From assembly GCA_013298325.1 (NCBI GenBank), contig JAAFHJ010000109.1:1-10950 (forward strand): DNA of 10,950 nucleotides. Reading direction: 5' to 3'. The DNA is from Myxococcales bacterium. GTDB taxonomy: Bacteria; Myxococcota_A; Polyangia; Polyangiales; Polyangiaceae. The notes under the pieces are model-generated. The model was not told the DNA's origin. It was given only the letters and a program-made list of their open reading frames with translations, and searched no databases. Both the position numbers and the translations under genes were made by a program. How positions within the stretch are numbered: the stretch's first letter is position 1; every line of letters starts with the position of its first letter. Below are positions 1 to 9,312 of the stretch, piece by piece.

Positions 1-37
1 CTCCGGCGCGGATGGCCCTTTGTCGAAGCGATCCACC

Positions 38-2862
<2,825 letters not shown>

Positions 2863-2866
<4 letters not shown>

Positions 2867-3735
2867 GCCCCATGAGCGAAGAGACGCGTGGGGCTACGGT
2901 CCCGAAAAATAAGAAGAAAAAAGCGAAGGTGCCCGCCGCCGCGAAAGAGCCGACCCTCGAAGCGAACGGCGAGAGCGACGGCGGCGAGAGCACGACCAAG
3001 TCGGACGCCCTCGATCCCCGCGACTCGAAAGACGAGCGCGACGCCAAGAGCGCCGACGAACGCCAAAACGCGGTGCGGCTCGGCTACGGGACGGCGCTCG
3101 CCGCAAGCGTCCTCGGAACCGGCATGGCGATCACCCTCGGCCCCGCCCCCGCGGTGATGACCGTCGCCGGCATCGGACTCCTCGGCGCCATCGGCTTCTT
3201 CTGGGCGAGCGTGCGGACCCTCGCCGGCGATGCCCCGCTCCCGGAAGATTTTGAAGAGCTCGAGCGGAACGGCTCCGCGCGACTCGCCTCCCCGGCAGAA
3301 GCGCGCAAGGCGACGATTCTTCTTCAATTGAAGGATCTTGAACGCGAACGCGCCCTCGGCAAACTCAACGACGAAGACTACGCGGAGCTCCGCGAGTCCT
3401 ACCGGGAGCAGGCAAAAGCGGCGATCGCAGAAGTCGAAGCGGAGACGGCCGCGAAGATGAGCGAGGCCGAGCAGCTCGCCGCCGACCACCTCGCCCGCCG
3501 CGGCGTGAAGGACGACTACCGCCAGCCGGCCCCGCGCTCCGTGGCGGAGACACGCCCAGCGTCGGAAGTCCAAGTGAAGGCGAAGAAGTGCCCGGTTTGC
3601 GGCACTGAAAATGACACCGATGCGCGGTTCTGCAAGGCCTGCGCGCACACGCTGACGGAACCGACCGAAACGGGGACCGACGGCGCGGCCGACGAAAAGA
3701 CCAAAGATGCCGCCGAAAAGGATGAAGCATCGTGA
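2863..3735 (+). CDS. Two-TM protein with C-terminal zinc ribbon, ccm-linked
   Basis: The function is unknown. The 290-residue product has a Lys/Ala/Glu/Asp-rich N-terminal tail (1-65), then two hydrophobic segments at about 72-92 and 95-117 that should form a membrane hairpin. A charged helical region follows at about 145-200, and a zinc ribbon ends the protein, with cysteine pairs CPVC (243-246) and CKAC (257-260). The tail after it is acidic. The helical region carries L-x2-LE-x2-R-x2-G-x6-Y-x3-R, which resembles the short helical hairpin of CcmI-type proteins and recurs in the next gene. GTG 2863 overlaps the upstream TGA, suggesting translational coupling; ATG 2872 is an alternative start, and neither has a strong ribosome site. 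The gene overlaps the next one in the same way, so a role with the CcmF-CcmH protein is inferred from context. The zinc ribbon should face the cytosol if both termini are inside. A generic membrane zinc-ribbon protein unrelated to cytochrome maturation cannot be excluded. Confidence 0.85.
3718..3722 (+). promoter_or_regulatory. Ribosome binding site deciding the GTG 3732 start
   Basis: AAGGA lies inside the 3' end of the zinc-ribbon gene, nine bases before GTG 3732. It is the only good Shine-Dalgarno match near the candidate starts and favours GTG 3732 over the in-frame ATG at 3753, which has no purine-rich run at a suitable distance. Confidence 0.55.
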
Positions 3736-5237
3736 GCACTTCACGCAAGATCATGATGACGCAGGGGGCGCTTCGGCGCTGGGTCGCCTATCTCGGTGCG
3801 GTGAGTGCAATTACCGTTTCGACGGCTGCACCTGCCCAGGACAATCCGGGATTTAAGCCGCCGCCGACGCCGACTTCGGCGAACGGTCACGTCGAGCAGG
3901 CGGCCAAGGAGGCGGCGGAGGCCCGTTCCGCAAAGCCGACGGCGAGCGCTTCGGCAGCGCCAACGGCAAGCGGCTCCGCGAAGCCGGCGAGCTCCATCGG
4001 GCCCGTCGATCCGAACGCACCGCTGCCCGCCAATCATCCCGGGGGCGATCCGAGTGATCCTCATGGTCACGGCGATCACGACAGCGACGGAATGAGCGCA
4101 TTGAACGGCGTGTTCAAGCCGCCGCCGGACGCGGTGAAAGAAGATCTTACGCTGCCTTCCGGAACGCTCATTCTTCGCTTTGAAGATGCGAAGAAGAAGC
4201 CGATTGGCGGCTTTGAAATGAAGCTCGCGATCGTCGAAAACTCGATTGCAAATGGCGATTCGCGAAGCTATCTCAACCGCGCGGTGGGCGCCGACGGCAG
4301 CGTCCGTTTCGACGGTCTCGGTACAAAGTCGAACCTCGCTTATCGAGTGAGCGTCGTCCGCGACGGGGCGACCTACGCGCTCCCCCCCTTCCGAATGCCT
4401 GAAAAAGGGGGCATGGATGGCGTTCTCCACATCTACCCGGTGTCGCGTGAACTTTCGGGGAGCGGCGCGATCGTCGCGTCCAAAGCGGACGTCTACCTGG
4501 AACTCAAAGACGATCGCGTCCAGTTCGAGGAGAACATCAGTATCTATAACTTCGGGGAAGTGACCTGGGTTCCCCAGGAAGTCGTCATTGCGCTCCCCGA
4601 AGGATTTACTGCCGTCAGCGCTGGCGAGCAGATGAGCGATATCGGGATCGATCCGGTCGAAGGGAAAGGGGTACGACTCAAAGGGACCTTCGGCCCCGGA
4701 CCCCACGACCTCACCTTCCGCTATCAAATGCCCTACGGCGGCGGAACGACCCTCAGCGCCCACACAGGGCTCCCACCCCACGCTGTCTCCGCGCGTGTAA
4801 TTACTCCATCGGGCGGCGGACTTACGCTCGACGTCCGCGGCTATCCTCGGCCCCAGGTCGTCACGGGCGACGAGGGGCTCAAATTCCTCGTCACCGAGAA
4901 GGAATTCCAGCAGGGGGAACCGCTCGACGAGGGGGTGGTACTCACCGTTGGAGGCCTCCCCGGCGACAGCCTTGCCGCGAAAATCGTGACGGGCGTCTCC
5001 ATGCTGCTCGTGATCGCCGCCGCGATCGCGTTTCGGCGCCGCGGCGACAAGGCGATCGATCCCCGACAGCTGGCTGCCGAAAAAACGCGTATTCTCGATG
5101 ACTTGGTCGCCCTTGAGGCGGCTCGTCGGGAAGGTGTCGTCGGTCCGAAGAACTACGAACGCGAGCGGCGGGAACGCCTCTCCACCCTCGCGCGCATCCT
5201 CGCCCTCCTTGACGCGACCACTGCGGCGAAGCCCTAA
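3732..5237 (+). CDS. Exported, C-terminally anchored beta-rich protein, ccm-linked
   Basis: The function is unknown. The 501-residue product begins with a signal peptide: basic residues, a hydrophobic core at about 18-33 and an APA-Q site near 33-36. A low-complexity linker rich in Ala, Ser, Pro and Lys follows (about 40-95), then a His/Asp/Gly-rich stretch (about 102-119, including HGHGDHDSD) that could bind metal. FKPPP occurs twice, near 41 and 128. Residues 143-235 look like a carboxypeptidase-regulatory or transthyretin-like beta sandwich, and a second beta-rich part runs to about 410. A transmembrane helix (about 416-434) followed by RRRGDK places the last 65 residues in the cytosol. 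This tail has the same spaced motif (IL-x2-L-x2-LE-x2-R-x2-G-x6-Y-x3-R, 454-479) as the preceding protein. GTG 3732 overlaps the upstream TGA and has AAGGA nine bases before it; ATG 3753 is less likely. The gene order suggests a periplasmic partner of cytochrome c maturation, but the sequence alone does not prove it. Confidence 0.85.
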   Translation: MSTSRKIMMTQGALRRWVAYLGAVSAITVSTAAPAQDNPGFKPPPTPTSANGHVEQAAKEAAEARSAKPTASASAAPTASGSAKPASSIGPVDPNAPLPANHPGGDPSDPHGHGDHDSDGMSALNGVFKPPPDAVKEDLTLPSGTLILRFEDAKKKPIGGFEMKLAIVENSIANGDSRSYLNRAVGADGSVRFDGLGTKSNLAYRVSVVRDGATYALPPFRMPEKGGMDGVLHIYPVSRELSGSGAIVASKADVYLELKDDRVQFEENISIYNFGEVTWVPQEVVIALPEGFTAVSAGEQMSDIGIDPVEGKGVRLKGTFGPGPHDLTFRYQMPYGGGTTLSAHTGLPPHAVSARVITPSGGGLTLDVRGYPRPQVVTGDEGLKFLVTEKEFQQGEPLDEGVVLTVGGLPGDSLAAKIVTGVSMLLVIAAAIAFRRRGDKAIDPRQLAAEKTRILDDLVALEAARREGVVGPKNYERERRERLSTLARILALLDATTAAKP

Positions 5238-5293
5238 GCGCGTCCGCCGGTCGCGGTTCCCCCTTGCGGCCTGCGCGCGACTGGCGCGATCGT

Positions 5294-5299
5294 GGAGGG
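5294..5299 (+). promoter_or_regulatory. GGAGGG touching the peptidase start codon
   Basis: A near-perfect Shine-Dalgarno sequence ends directly at ATG 5300 with no spacer, whereas five to nine bases are normal. It either works poorly, is coincidental, or points to an unrecognised start. The only upstream in-frame candidate is TTG 5264, which has no ribosome site. A small GC hairpin (stems 5274-5278 and 5284-5288) precedes it. No promoter or T-tract terminator is evident in the gap after the preceding gene. Confidence 0.3.
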
Positions 5300-6574
5300 A
5301 TGCAGTCTTTCTCCTTCACGCAGGCCAACGGCGCTCCAAAAACCGTCCAAGGCTACCGCTACGCCCCACCTCGCGCCGGATCACGGCGCTTTGTTGCGGC
5401 CGGGCCGCGGACGCCTCGCCAGGTCGACCTGCGCCCGTTCCTCACGCCCGTCGAAGATCAATCTGCGACCAATAGTTGCGCGGCAAACGCCGTTGCGGGG
5501 GCCGTTGAGTATTTGATCAAGCGAGCCCATGGCGATGAGAGCTACGACGTAAGTCGTTTGTTTATCTACTACAATGGGCGCGCAGCAGACGGGGAAGAGA
5601 TCGAAGATGAAGGCTGCGTCCTCCAGTCGGCGATCGCCGGACTGGAAGAATCCGGAGCCTGTTCGGAGGAGACCTGGCCCTTCGACGAGGAGAACGTCAA
5701 CGAGCCTCCGGACGACGACGCGTTCGCGGAGGCCGAGAGCTTTTCCATTGAGGGTGCCGAGCAAGTCCCAACAAACTTGAATGCTTGGCGTGCAGCCCTC
5801 GCCGACGGCCATCCGATCATTTTTGGGTTAAAGCTCTTCGGGTCGTTCGACAAACACCGAAAACCGGGCCTCGTGCCGATGCCTACTCCGAGCGACCTTG
5901 GCCGGGAAGGCCACGGCGGTCACGCCATGCTTTGCGTCGGGTACTCGGACGTCGACGAGGTTTTTATCGTTCGAAATTCGTGGGGCGAAGAGTGGGGGGA
6001 TCGGGGGTATTGCTACCTCCCCTACCGCTACGTGATGAATCCCGACTACAACTTCGATGATTCCTGGATCATCCGGAGCGTCGACGTCACCGAGCCCGAC
6101 GAGTCGACCTGGTCCGACGACGACGAGTCGCTCCTGACGGCGATCGGCGACGCCATTGCCGGCCTCGACGAGGAGGGGCATGCGGCGCTGCTTGAACGCC
6201 TCGGAGAAGTCCCCGTAGACGTCCGCGTCGGCCTCCTCTTCCTCGCCGCCGCCGGCGCCGATGGCGCGCTGGAAGACGAGGAAATCGCCGAGGGGGCGGC
6301 CCAGCTCTCCGAGATCCTCACCGCTCTCGGATCCCGTCAGGATCCCGAAGACGTCTTGGCGAGCGCGGCGGAAACCTACGCGTCCGACGACGGGGACGCG
6401 CTCATCGAAGATACCATCGAGGCATTCGGTGAACTCTTCCCCGCGGAGGTACTCGCCTCATTGATTGAACAACTTCAATTGGTTGCGGAAGGCGACGGCG
6501 AAGCGAACGACGACGAGCAGGCCTTCATCGATGCGCTCACGGAAGCGTGGCAGGTCGCCGACGACGAGGAATGA
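5300..6574 (+). CDS. Cytosolic C1 (papain-fold) peptidase with TerB-like domain
   Basis: This is a predicted cysteine endopeptidase of the papain superfamily; the substrate is unknown. Numbered from ATG 5300 (424 aa), the oxyanion Gln54 and nucleophile Cys60 lie in PVEDQSATNSCAAN. The catalytic His208 lies in GHGGHAMLCVGY, and Asn226 lies in VRNSWGEEWGDRGY. All active residues are therefore present and correctly ordered. There is no signal peptide, no transmembrane segment and no obvious long inhibitory propeptide, since the catalytic part begins after about 45 residues, so a cytosolic enzyme is inferred. Residues from about 275 form a very acidic helical domain with two Asp-Gly elements, GADGALEDEE (319-328) and EGDGEANDDE (397-406), the pattern of TerB-like (tellurite resistance) folds. 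Some base triplets around 5460-5540 and 5760-5830 look less GC-rich than the flanking genes, a weak hint of different ancestry. The gene stands alone between the ccm-linked genes and dnaN. TTG 5264 would add 12 residues. The peptidase call is strong and the TerB call moderate. Confidence 0.88.
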   Translation: MQSFSFTQANGAPKTVQGYRYAPPRAGSRRFVAAGPRTPRQVDLRPFLTPVEDQSATNSCAANAVAGAVEYLIKRAHGDESYDVSRLFIYYNGRAADGEEIEDEGCVLQSAIAGLEESGACSEETWPFDEENVNEPPDDDAFAEAESFSIEGAEQVPTNLNAWRAALADGHPIIFGLKLFGSFDKHRKPGLVPMPTPSDLGREGHGGHAMLCVGYSDVDEVFIVRNSWGEEWGDRGYCYLPYRYVMNPDYNFDDSWIIRSVDVTEPDESTWSDDDESLLTAIGDAIAGLDEEGHAALLERLGEVPVDVRVGLLFLAAAGADGALEDEEIAEGAAQLSEILTALGSRQDPEDVLASAAETYASDDGDALIEDTIEAFGELFPAEVLASLIEQLQLVAEGDGEANDDEQAFIDALTEAWQVADDEE

Positions 6575-6612
6575 TCCCGTTCGCGACCGGCCGCAACCGT
6601 GGTCACCGGGGC

Positions 6613-6621
6613 TGTGGATAA
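6613..6621 (-). promoter_or_regulatory. Perfect DnaA box
   Basis: TGTGGATAA on the + strand reads TTATCCACA on the minus strand, the exact consensus of the high-affinity DnaA box. It begins 39 bases after the peptidase stop codon. Confidence 0.7.
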
Positions 6622-6650
6622 CCTCTGATCTCGGCGGGGTGGAACCCCCG

Positions 6651-6671
6651 GGAGAACTGCTGTGGAGAACT
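6651..6671 (+). repeat. GGAGAACT direct repeat
   Basis: GGAGAACT occurs at 6651-6658 and again at 6664-6671, a 13-base period. The second copy overlaps the degenerate DnaA box. Two copies of eight bases are too few to call iterons. Confidence 0.4.
6661..6669 (-). promoter_or_regulatory. Degenerate DnaA box (one mismatch)
   Basis: The minus strand reads TTCTCCACA, one change from TTATCCACA, in the same orientation as the perfect box 48 bases upstream. It overlaps the second copy of a GGAGAACT direct repeat. The affinity is unknown. Confidence 0.4.
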
Positions 6672-6705
6672 CAATGCTCTTCTTCTCCCCGCCCCTCCCC
6701 GCCGG

Positions 6706-6752
6706 GATCGTCGATCGCCTCCCCAGGATCGATGGATCCGATCTGTTCGATC
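6706..6752. repeat. GATC cluster
   Basis: Six GATC sites start at 6706, 6713, 6727, 6735, 6740 and 6749. Five more lie in the rest of 6573-6846 (starts at 6573, 6627, 6797, 6805 and 6843). I counted about 14 in the 1.35 kb of the peptidase region, so the density here is clearly above local background. GGATC/GATCC and GATCG/CGATC pairs also form short overlapping inverted repeats between 6726 and 6743. Confidence 0.6.
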
Positions 6753-6769
6753 TTGCTTCCGAATTCCGG

Positions 6770-6778
6770 TTATCCCCA
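6770..6778 (+). promoter_or_regulatory. Degenerate DnaA box (one mismatch), opposite orientation
   Basis: TTATCCCCA differs from TTATCCACA at one position and lies on the + strand, facing the opposite way from the two upstream boxes. An AT-rich patch follows about 35 bases later. Confidence 0.4.
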
Positions 6779-6819
6779 GAACCCACAGGCTCTACAGATC
6801 CTACGATCCAATTCTTTAA

Positions 6820-6840
6820 TTCTCTCTCTTCGAGAGAGAA
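6820..6840. repeat. Perfect 9-bp hairpin upstream of dnaN
   Basis: TTCTCTCTC and GAGAGAGAA pair perfectly around a three-base TTC loop. It is not followed by a run of T, so it is not a standard intrinsic terminator. It lies 125 bases before the dnaN start, next to the AT-rich patch, and could act as an operator, a leader RNA structure or part of an origin. Confidence 0.6.
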
Positions 6841-6965
6841 GAGATCCGAGACGCGCGCGCCGACCGCCGACCGAACCACCCAACACCGCAGAACAGGACA
6901 GAACGCCCGCCGAGCAGCGAAAGGGGGTTCCGACACGACAGAGACCGAGTAGGGTGCGCGCTCCC

Positions 6966-8114
6966 ATGGAACTGTCCGTCGCCAAAAAGGACCTCCTTCG
7001 TCTCCTCTCGCGCGTTCAGGGCGTCGCTGAGAAAAAGAGCACGATGCCCGCGCTCACGAGCGTCCTCCTCGCCGTGGACGGCCCGAACGCCCTTCGGATC
7101 GCCGCTACCGACCTCTACATTTCGCTCCTCGGCCGGGTCACCGCCGACGTGCAGAAAGGGGGCTCCGTCGCGGTGCCGGCCAAGGACCTCCTCGAGCGCG
7201 TCAAAATGATGCCCGACGGTCCGATCCACATCACGACCGGCGAAAACGCCCAGACGACGCTGAAAGCCCATGGGAGCGCCCGGCGCTACACGCTTCGCGG
7301 CCTCCCGGGGGACGACTTCCCGCCGCTGCCGGCCCCCGCCGAAGGGGCAGCAAGCCTCGCGCTCCCCGTCGAAGTCCTTCGCGAACTCATCGATAAGACG
7401 CGCTTTTCCATCTCGAGCGACGAAACCCGCGCCCACCTCAACTCGGCCCTCTTCGAGTGGGACGGCGATCTCGTCCGGATGGTCACGACCGACGGTCACC
7501 GCCTCTCGAAAATGCAAATGAAGGTCGCCGGGAAGCAGGCCTCGGCGGCGATGCTGATCCCCCAGAAGGCGATTTCCGAGCTCCGCGGCCTCTGCGACGA
7601 AGTGCTCGCGACCTGGGACGGAAAAGGCGAAAAGCCCTCGTTGCAGATTACCCAGAGCGGCGCGTCGGCGTTTTTCCAGGCGGAGGGGCTCACGTTCAGC
7701 GTGAAGCTCGTCGAAGCCCAGTTCCCGCCCTACCAGCAGGTCATCCCGCAGAACGCCGACAAGTCGGTCAAGGTCCCGCGGGCCGCCTTCGCCGATGCCC
7801 TCCGTGCCGTCTCCATCGCGGCGAGTGAGCGCAACGGCGGCGTAAAGCTGCATATTGCACCGAACCAGCTCCGGATCACCTCCGAGTCGCCGGACAGCGG
7901 CGACGGCTTCGACGAAGTGCCGGCCGAGTACGACGGCCCCGCGCTGACGATCGGCTTCAACGCGAAGTACTTCCTCGATGTTCTTGGAGCTCTCGGCAAC
8001 GAGGAGGAGGTCACGCTCAGCCTCTTCGGCGAGCTCGATCCGGCGGTCCTCCGCCCCGTGTCGAACAACGGCGATCGCGACTTCCTCGCCGTCGTCATGC
8101 CGATGCTGATCTAG
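6966..8114 (+). CDS. dnaN: DNA polymerase III beta subunit (sliding clamp)
   Basis: DnaN forms the ring-shaped dimer that tethers DNA polymerase III and repair polymerases to DNA. The product from ATG 6966 is 382 residues, close to the family's usual length of 365-380. The N-terminus (MELSVAKKDLLRLL, then KSTMPALTSVLL) and the C-terminus (FLAVVMPMLI, compare the usual VMPM ending) match the family. The reading frame is open far upstream, but only ATG 6966 gives the conserved N-terminus. The sequence before it has just a weak AGGG at 6951-6954. recF starts nine bases after the stop, so the two are probably co-transcribed. dnaA, often directly upstream, is missing, and its place is taken by the origin-like gap and the peptidase gene. 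DnaA boxes in that gap suggest DnaA-linked control. Confidence 0.97.
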   Translation: MELSVAKKDLLRLLSRVQGVAEKKSTMPALTSVLLAVDGPNALRIAATDLYISLLGRVTADVQKGGSVAVPAKDLLERVKMMPDGPIHITTGENAQTTLKAHGSARRYTLRGLPGDDFPPLPAPAEGAASLALPVEVLRELIDKTRFSISSDETRAHLNSALFEWDGDLVRMVTTDGHRLSKMQMKVAGKQASAAMLIPQKAISELRGLCDEVLATWDGKGEKPSLQITQSGASAFFQAEGLTFSVKLVEAQFPPYQQVIPQNADKSVKVPRAAFADALRAVSIAASERNGGVKLHIAPNQLRITSESPDSGDGFDEVPAEYDGPALTIGFNAKYFLDVLGALGNEEEVTLSLFGELDPAVLRPVSNNGDRDFLAVVMPMLI

Positions 8115-8123
8115 TCGCCTCGA

Positions 8124-8140
8124 ATGCATGCACTATGCAT
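8124..8140. repeat. ATGCAT pair over the recF start codon
   Basis: ATGCAT occurs at 8124-8129 and 8135-8140, separated by GCACT. Each copy is a palindrome, so together they can form a six-pair hairpin with a five-base loop that includes the recF start codon. ATG triplets also begin at 8128 and 8135 in other frames. Confidence 0.5.
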
Positions 8141-9230
8141 CGAGAAGCTCGCTGTCTCCCAGGTCCGGAACCTGGTCGACGGCGAGTTCCGTTTCGGGGA
8201 CCGGTTCAACGTCTTCGGCGGCGACAACGGCCAAGGGAAGACGAACCTCCTCGAAGCACTGTATGTGCTGGCGACGTCGAAGAGCTTTCGGACCAGCAAA
8301 ATCCTGGAGATCGGTGCCCATGGGCGGGACGGGACGGCGGTCCGCATCGCCGGCGAACTCCGTGAAGATGGCCTCGCCCGCGCCCAATCGATCGTCGTCG
8401 CCCGCGGCAAACGGGACGTGCGCATCGACGGCAAACGCCCGAATACACTTCTGACGTACGCGGTACGGACGCCGATCGTCGTCTTCCATCCCCAGGAACT
8501 CGCCCTCGGCATGGGGCCCGACAGCGAGCGGCGCCGCCTCCTCGATCGCATCGCCCTCTTTCTTCGGCCTGCCGCCGCACACGCCTACGAAGCGCAGTCG
8601 CGGGCCCTCAAAGAGCGCCAGGCGGCGCTCGTCCAGCGGGGGACGGCCGCTTCCGATTTGGAGAGCTGGGAGGCGCTTGCCGTCGAGCATGGACGCGCCG
8701 TCGTGGTGGCGCGCGAGGCGGCAGCGGAGGCGCTCGGCGAGGCGGCGGCCGATACCTTCCGCGAGATCGGCACGCCGGGCCTTACCTTTTCATTGCACTA
8801 TGCACCGAATAGCCCGACGAGCGACGACGCGTGGCGGAGCAAACTCGCCGAGCGGCGCACGCTCGATCTTCACCGCGGCGCGCCGACGGTCGGCCCCCAC
8901 CGAGACGGCGTCACCTTCGCGCTCGACGGCGTCGGCATGCGCGGAGTCGCGTCCCAAGGGCAGCACCGTGCCGCCGTTTTAGCGATGAAAAGCGCGGAGA
9001 TCGCCGTGCTCCAACGGGCGCGGGGCGTCCGTCCGATCCTCCTCCTCGACGACGTCTCGAGCGAGCTCGATGAGAAGCGCACCGCTGCCCTTTTCGACTT
9101 CCTCCGCGCCCAGGAGGGGCAGGTCTTTTTGACAACGACCCGCCCCGATTTGCTGCCGATGGATCGCTCGGCGCGGACCGATTTTTCCGTCCGAAATGGG
9201 CAGGTTTTACTGGCGCCGGGAAATAGTTAG
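8124..9230 (+). CDS. recF: RecF, DNA replication and repair ATPase
   Basis: RecF is an SMC-like ABC ATPase that, with RecO and RecR, helps load RecA at single-strand gaps and supports restart of blocked forks. The product has 368 residues, normal for the family. Walker A is GDNGQGKT (33-40), with NLLEALYVL after it. GPHRDG lies at 257-262, the ABC signature region at about 275-290 (ASQGQHRAAVLAMKSAE) and Walker B with the D-loop at 304-319 (ILLLDDVSSELD). All ATPase motifs are therefore intact. The start is ATG 8124, nine bases after dnaN, without an evident ribosome site. The start codon sits inside a pair of ATGCAT palindromes that could fold. The gene ends in tandem in-frame stops (TAG then TAA). 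Confidence 0.96.
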   Translation: MHALCIEKLAVSQVRNLVDGEFRFGDRFNVFGGDNGQGKTNLLEALYVLATSKSFRTSKILEIGAHGRDGTAVRIAGELREDGLARAQSIVVARGKRDVRIDGKRPNTLLTYAVRTPIVVFHPQELALGMGPDSERRRLLDRIALFLRPAAAHAYEAQSRALKERQAALVQRGTAASDLESWEALAVEHGRAVVVAREAAAEALGEAAADTFREIGTPGLTFSLHYAPNSPTSDDAWRSKLAERRTLDLHRGAPTVGPHRDGVTFALDGVGMRGVASQGQHRAAVLAMKSAEIAVLQRARGVRPILLLDDVSSELDEKRTAALFDFLRAQEGQVFLTTTRPDLLPMDRSARTDFSVRNGQVLLAPGNS

Positions 9231-9273
9231 TAAAGGGCCGGTTTTATTCAGGGAAATGCGAGCAGTTCCTTTG

Positions 9274-9290
9274 GCGAAATTTGCGAAATT
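9274..9290 (+). repeat. GCGAAATT tandem repeat in the gyrB leader
   Basis: GCGAAATT occurs at 9274-9281 and 9283-9290, a nine-base period, and contains the dyad AATTT-GCG-AAATT (9278-9290). It lies in the 82-base recF-gyrB gap. A weak promoter reading is TTGGCG (9271-9276), an 18-base spacer, then TAGAAA (9295-9300), which would place the repeat between -35 and -10 and give a very short leader. Both promoter boxes match consensus at only four of six positions, so this is tentative. Confidence 0.35.
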
Positions 9291-9312
9291 CCGCTAGAAA
9301 CGCCCTCCTCCC

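Larger units (their letters stand above)
6575..6965. other. Putative replication origin or DnaA-regulated dnaN leader
   Basis: This 391-base gap holds no convincing gene. From left to right it contains a perfect DnaA box, a degenerate box, a pyrimidine-rich strand (about 6678-6703), a GATC cluster, another degenerate box, a relatively AT-rich patch (about 6809-6826), a perfect hairpin and a GC-rich leader to dnaN. Bacterial origins often lie beside dnaA or dnaN, and dnaA is not adjacent here. The content fits a small origin, but only one box is perfect and no clear unwinding element or DnaA-trio was found. A dnaN promoter controlled by DnaA, or an origin remnant, is the main alternative. Confidence 0.45.

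Noticed and set aside
6635..6650. GC hairpin CGGGG/CCCCG as a terminator after the peptidase gene
   Set aside because: The stem is only five pairs and no T-run follows, so an intrinsic terminator is not supported.
6662..6952. Possible 96-residue ORF filling the gap before dnaN
   Set aside because: It begins with GTG inside a degenerate DnaA box, has no ribosome site, resembles no family I know, and its second half loses the strong GC bias at third codon positions seen in the real genes.
6816..8129. 437-residue minus-strand ORF
   Set aside because: It is antisense to dnaN, with Arg/Asp/Glu-rich low-information sequence and no recognisable domain.
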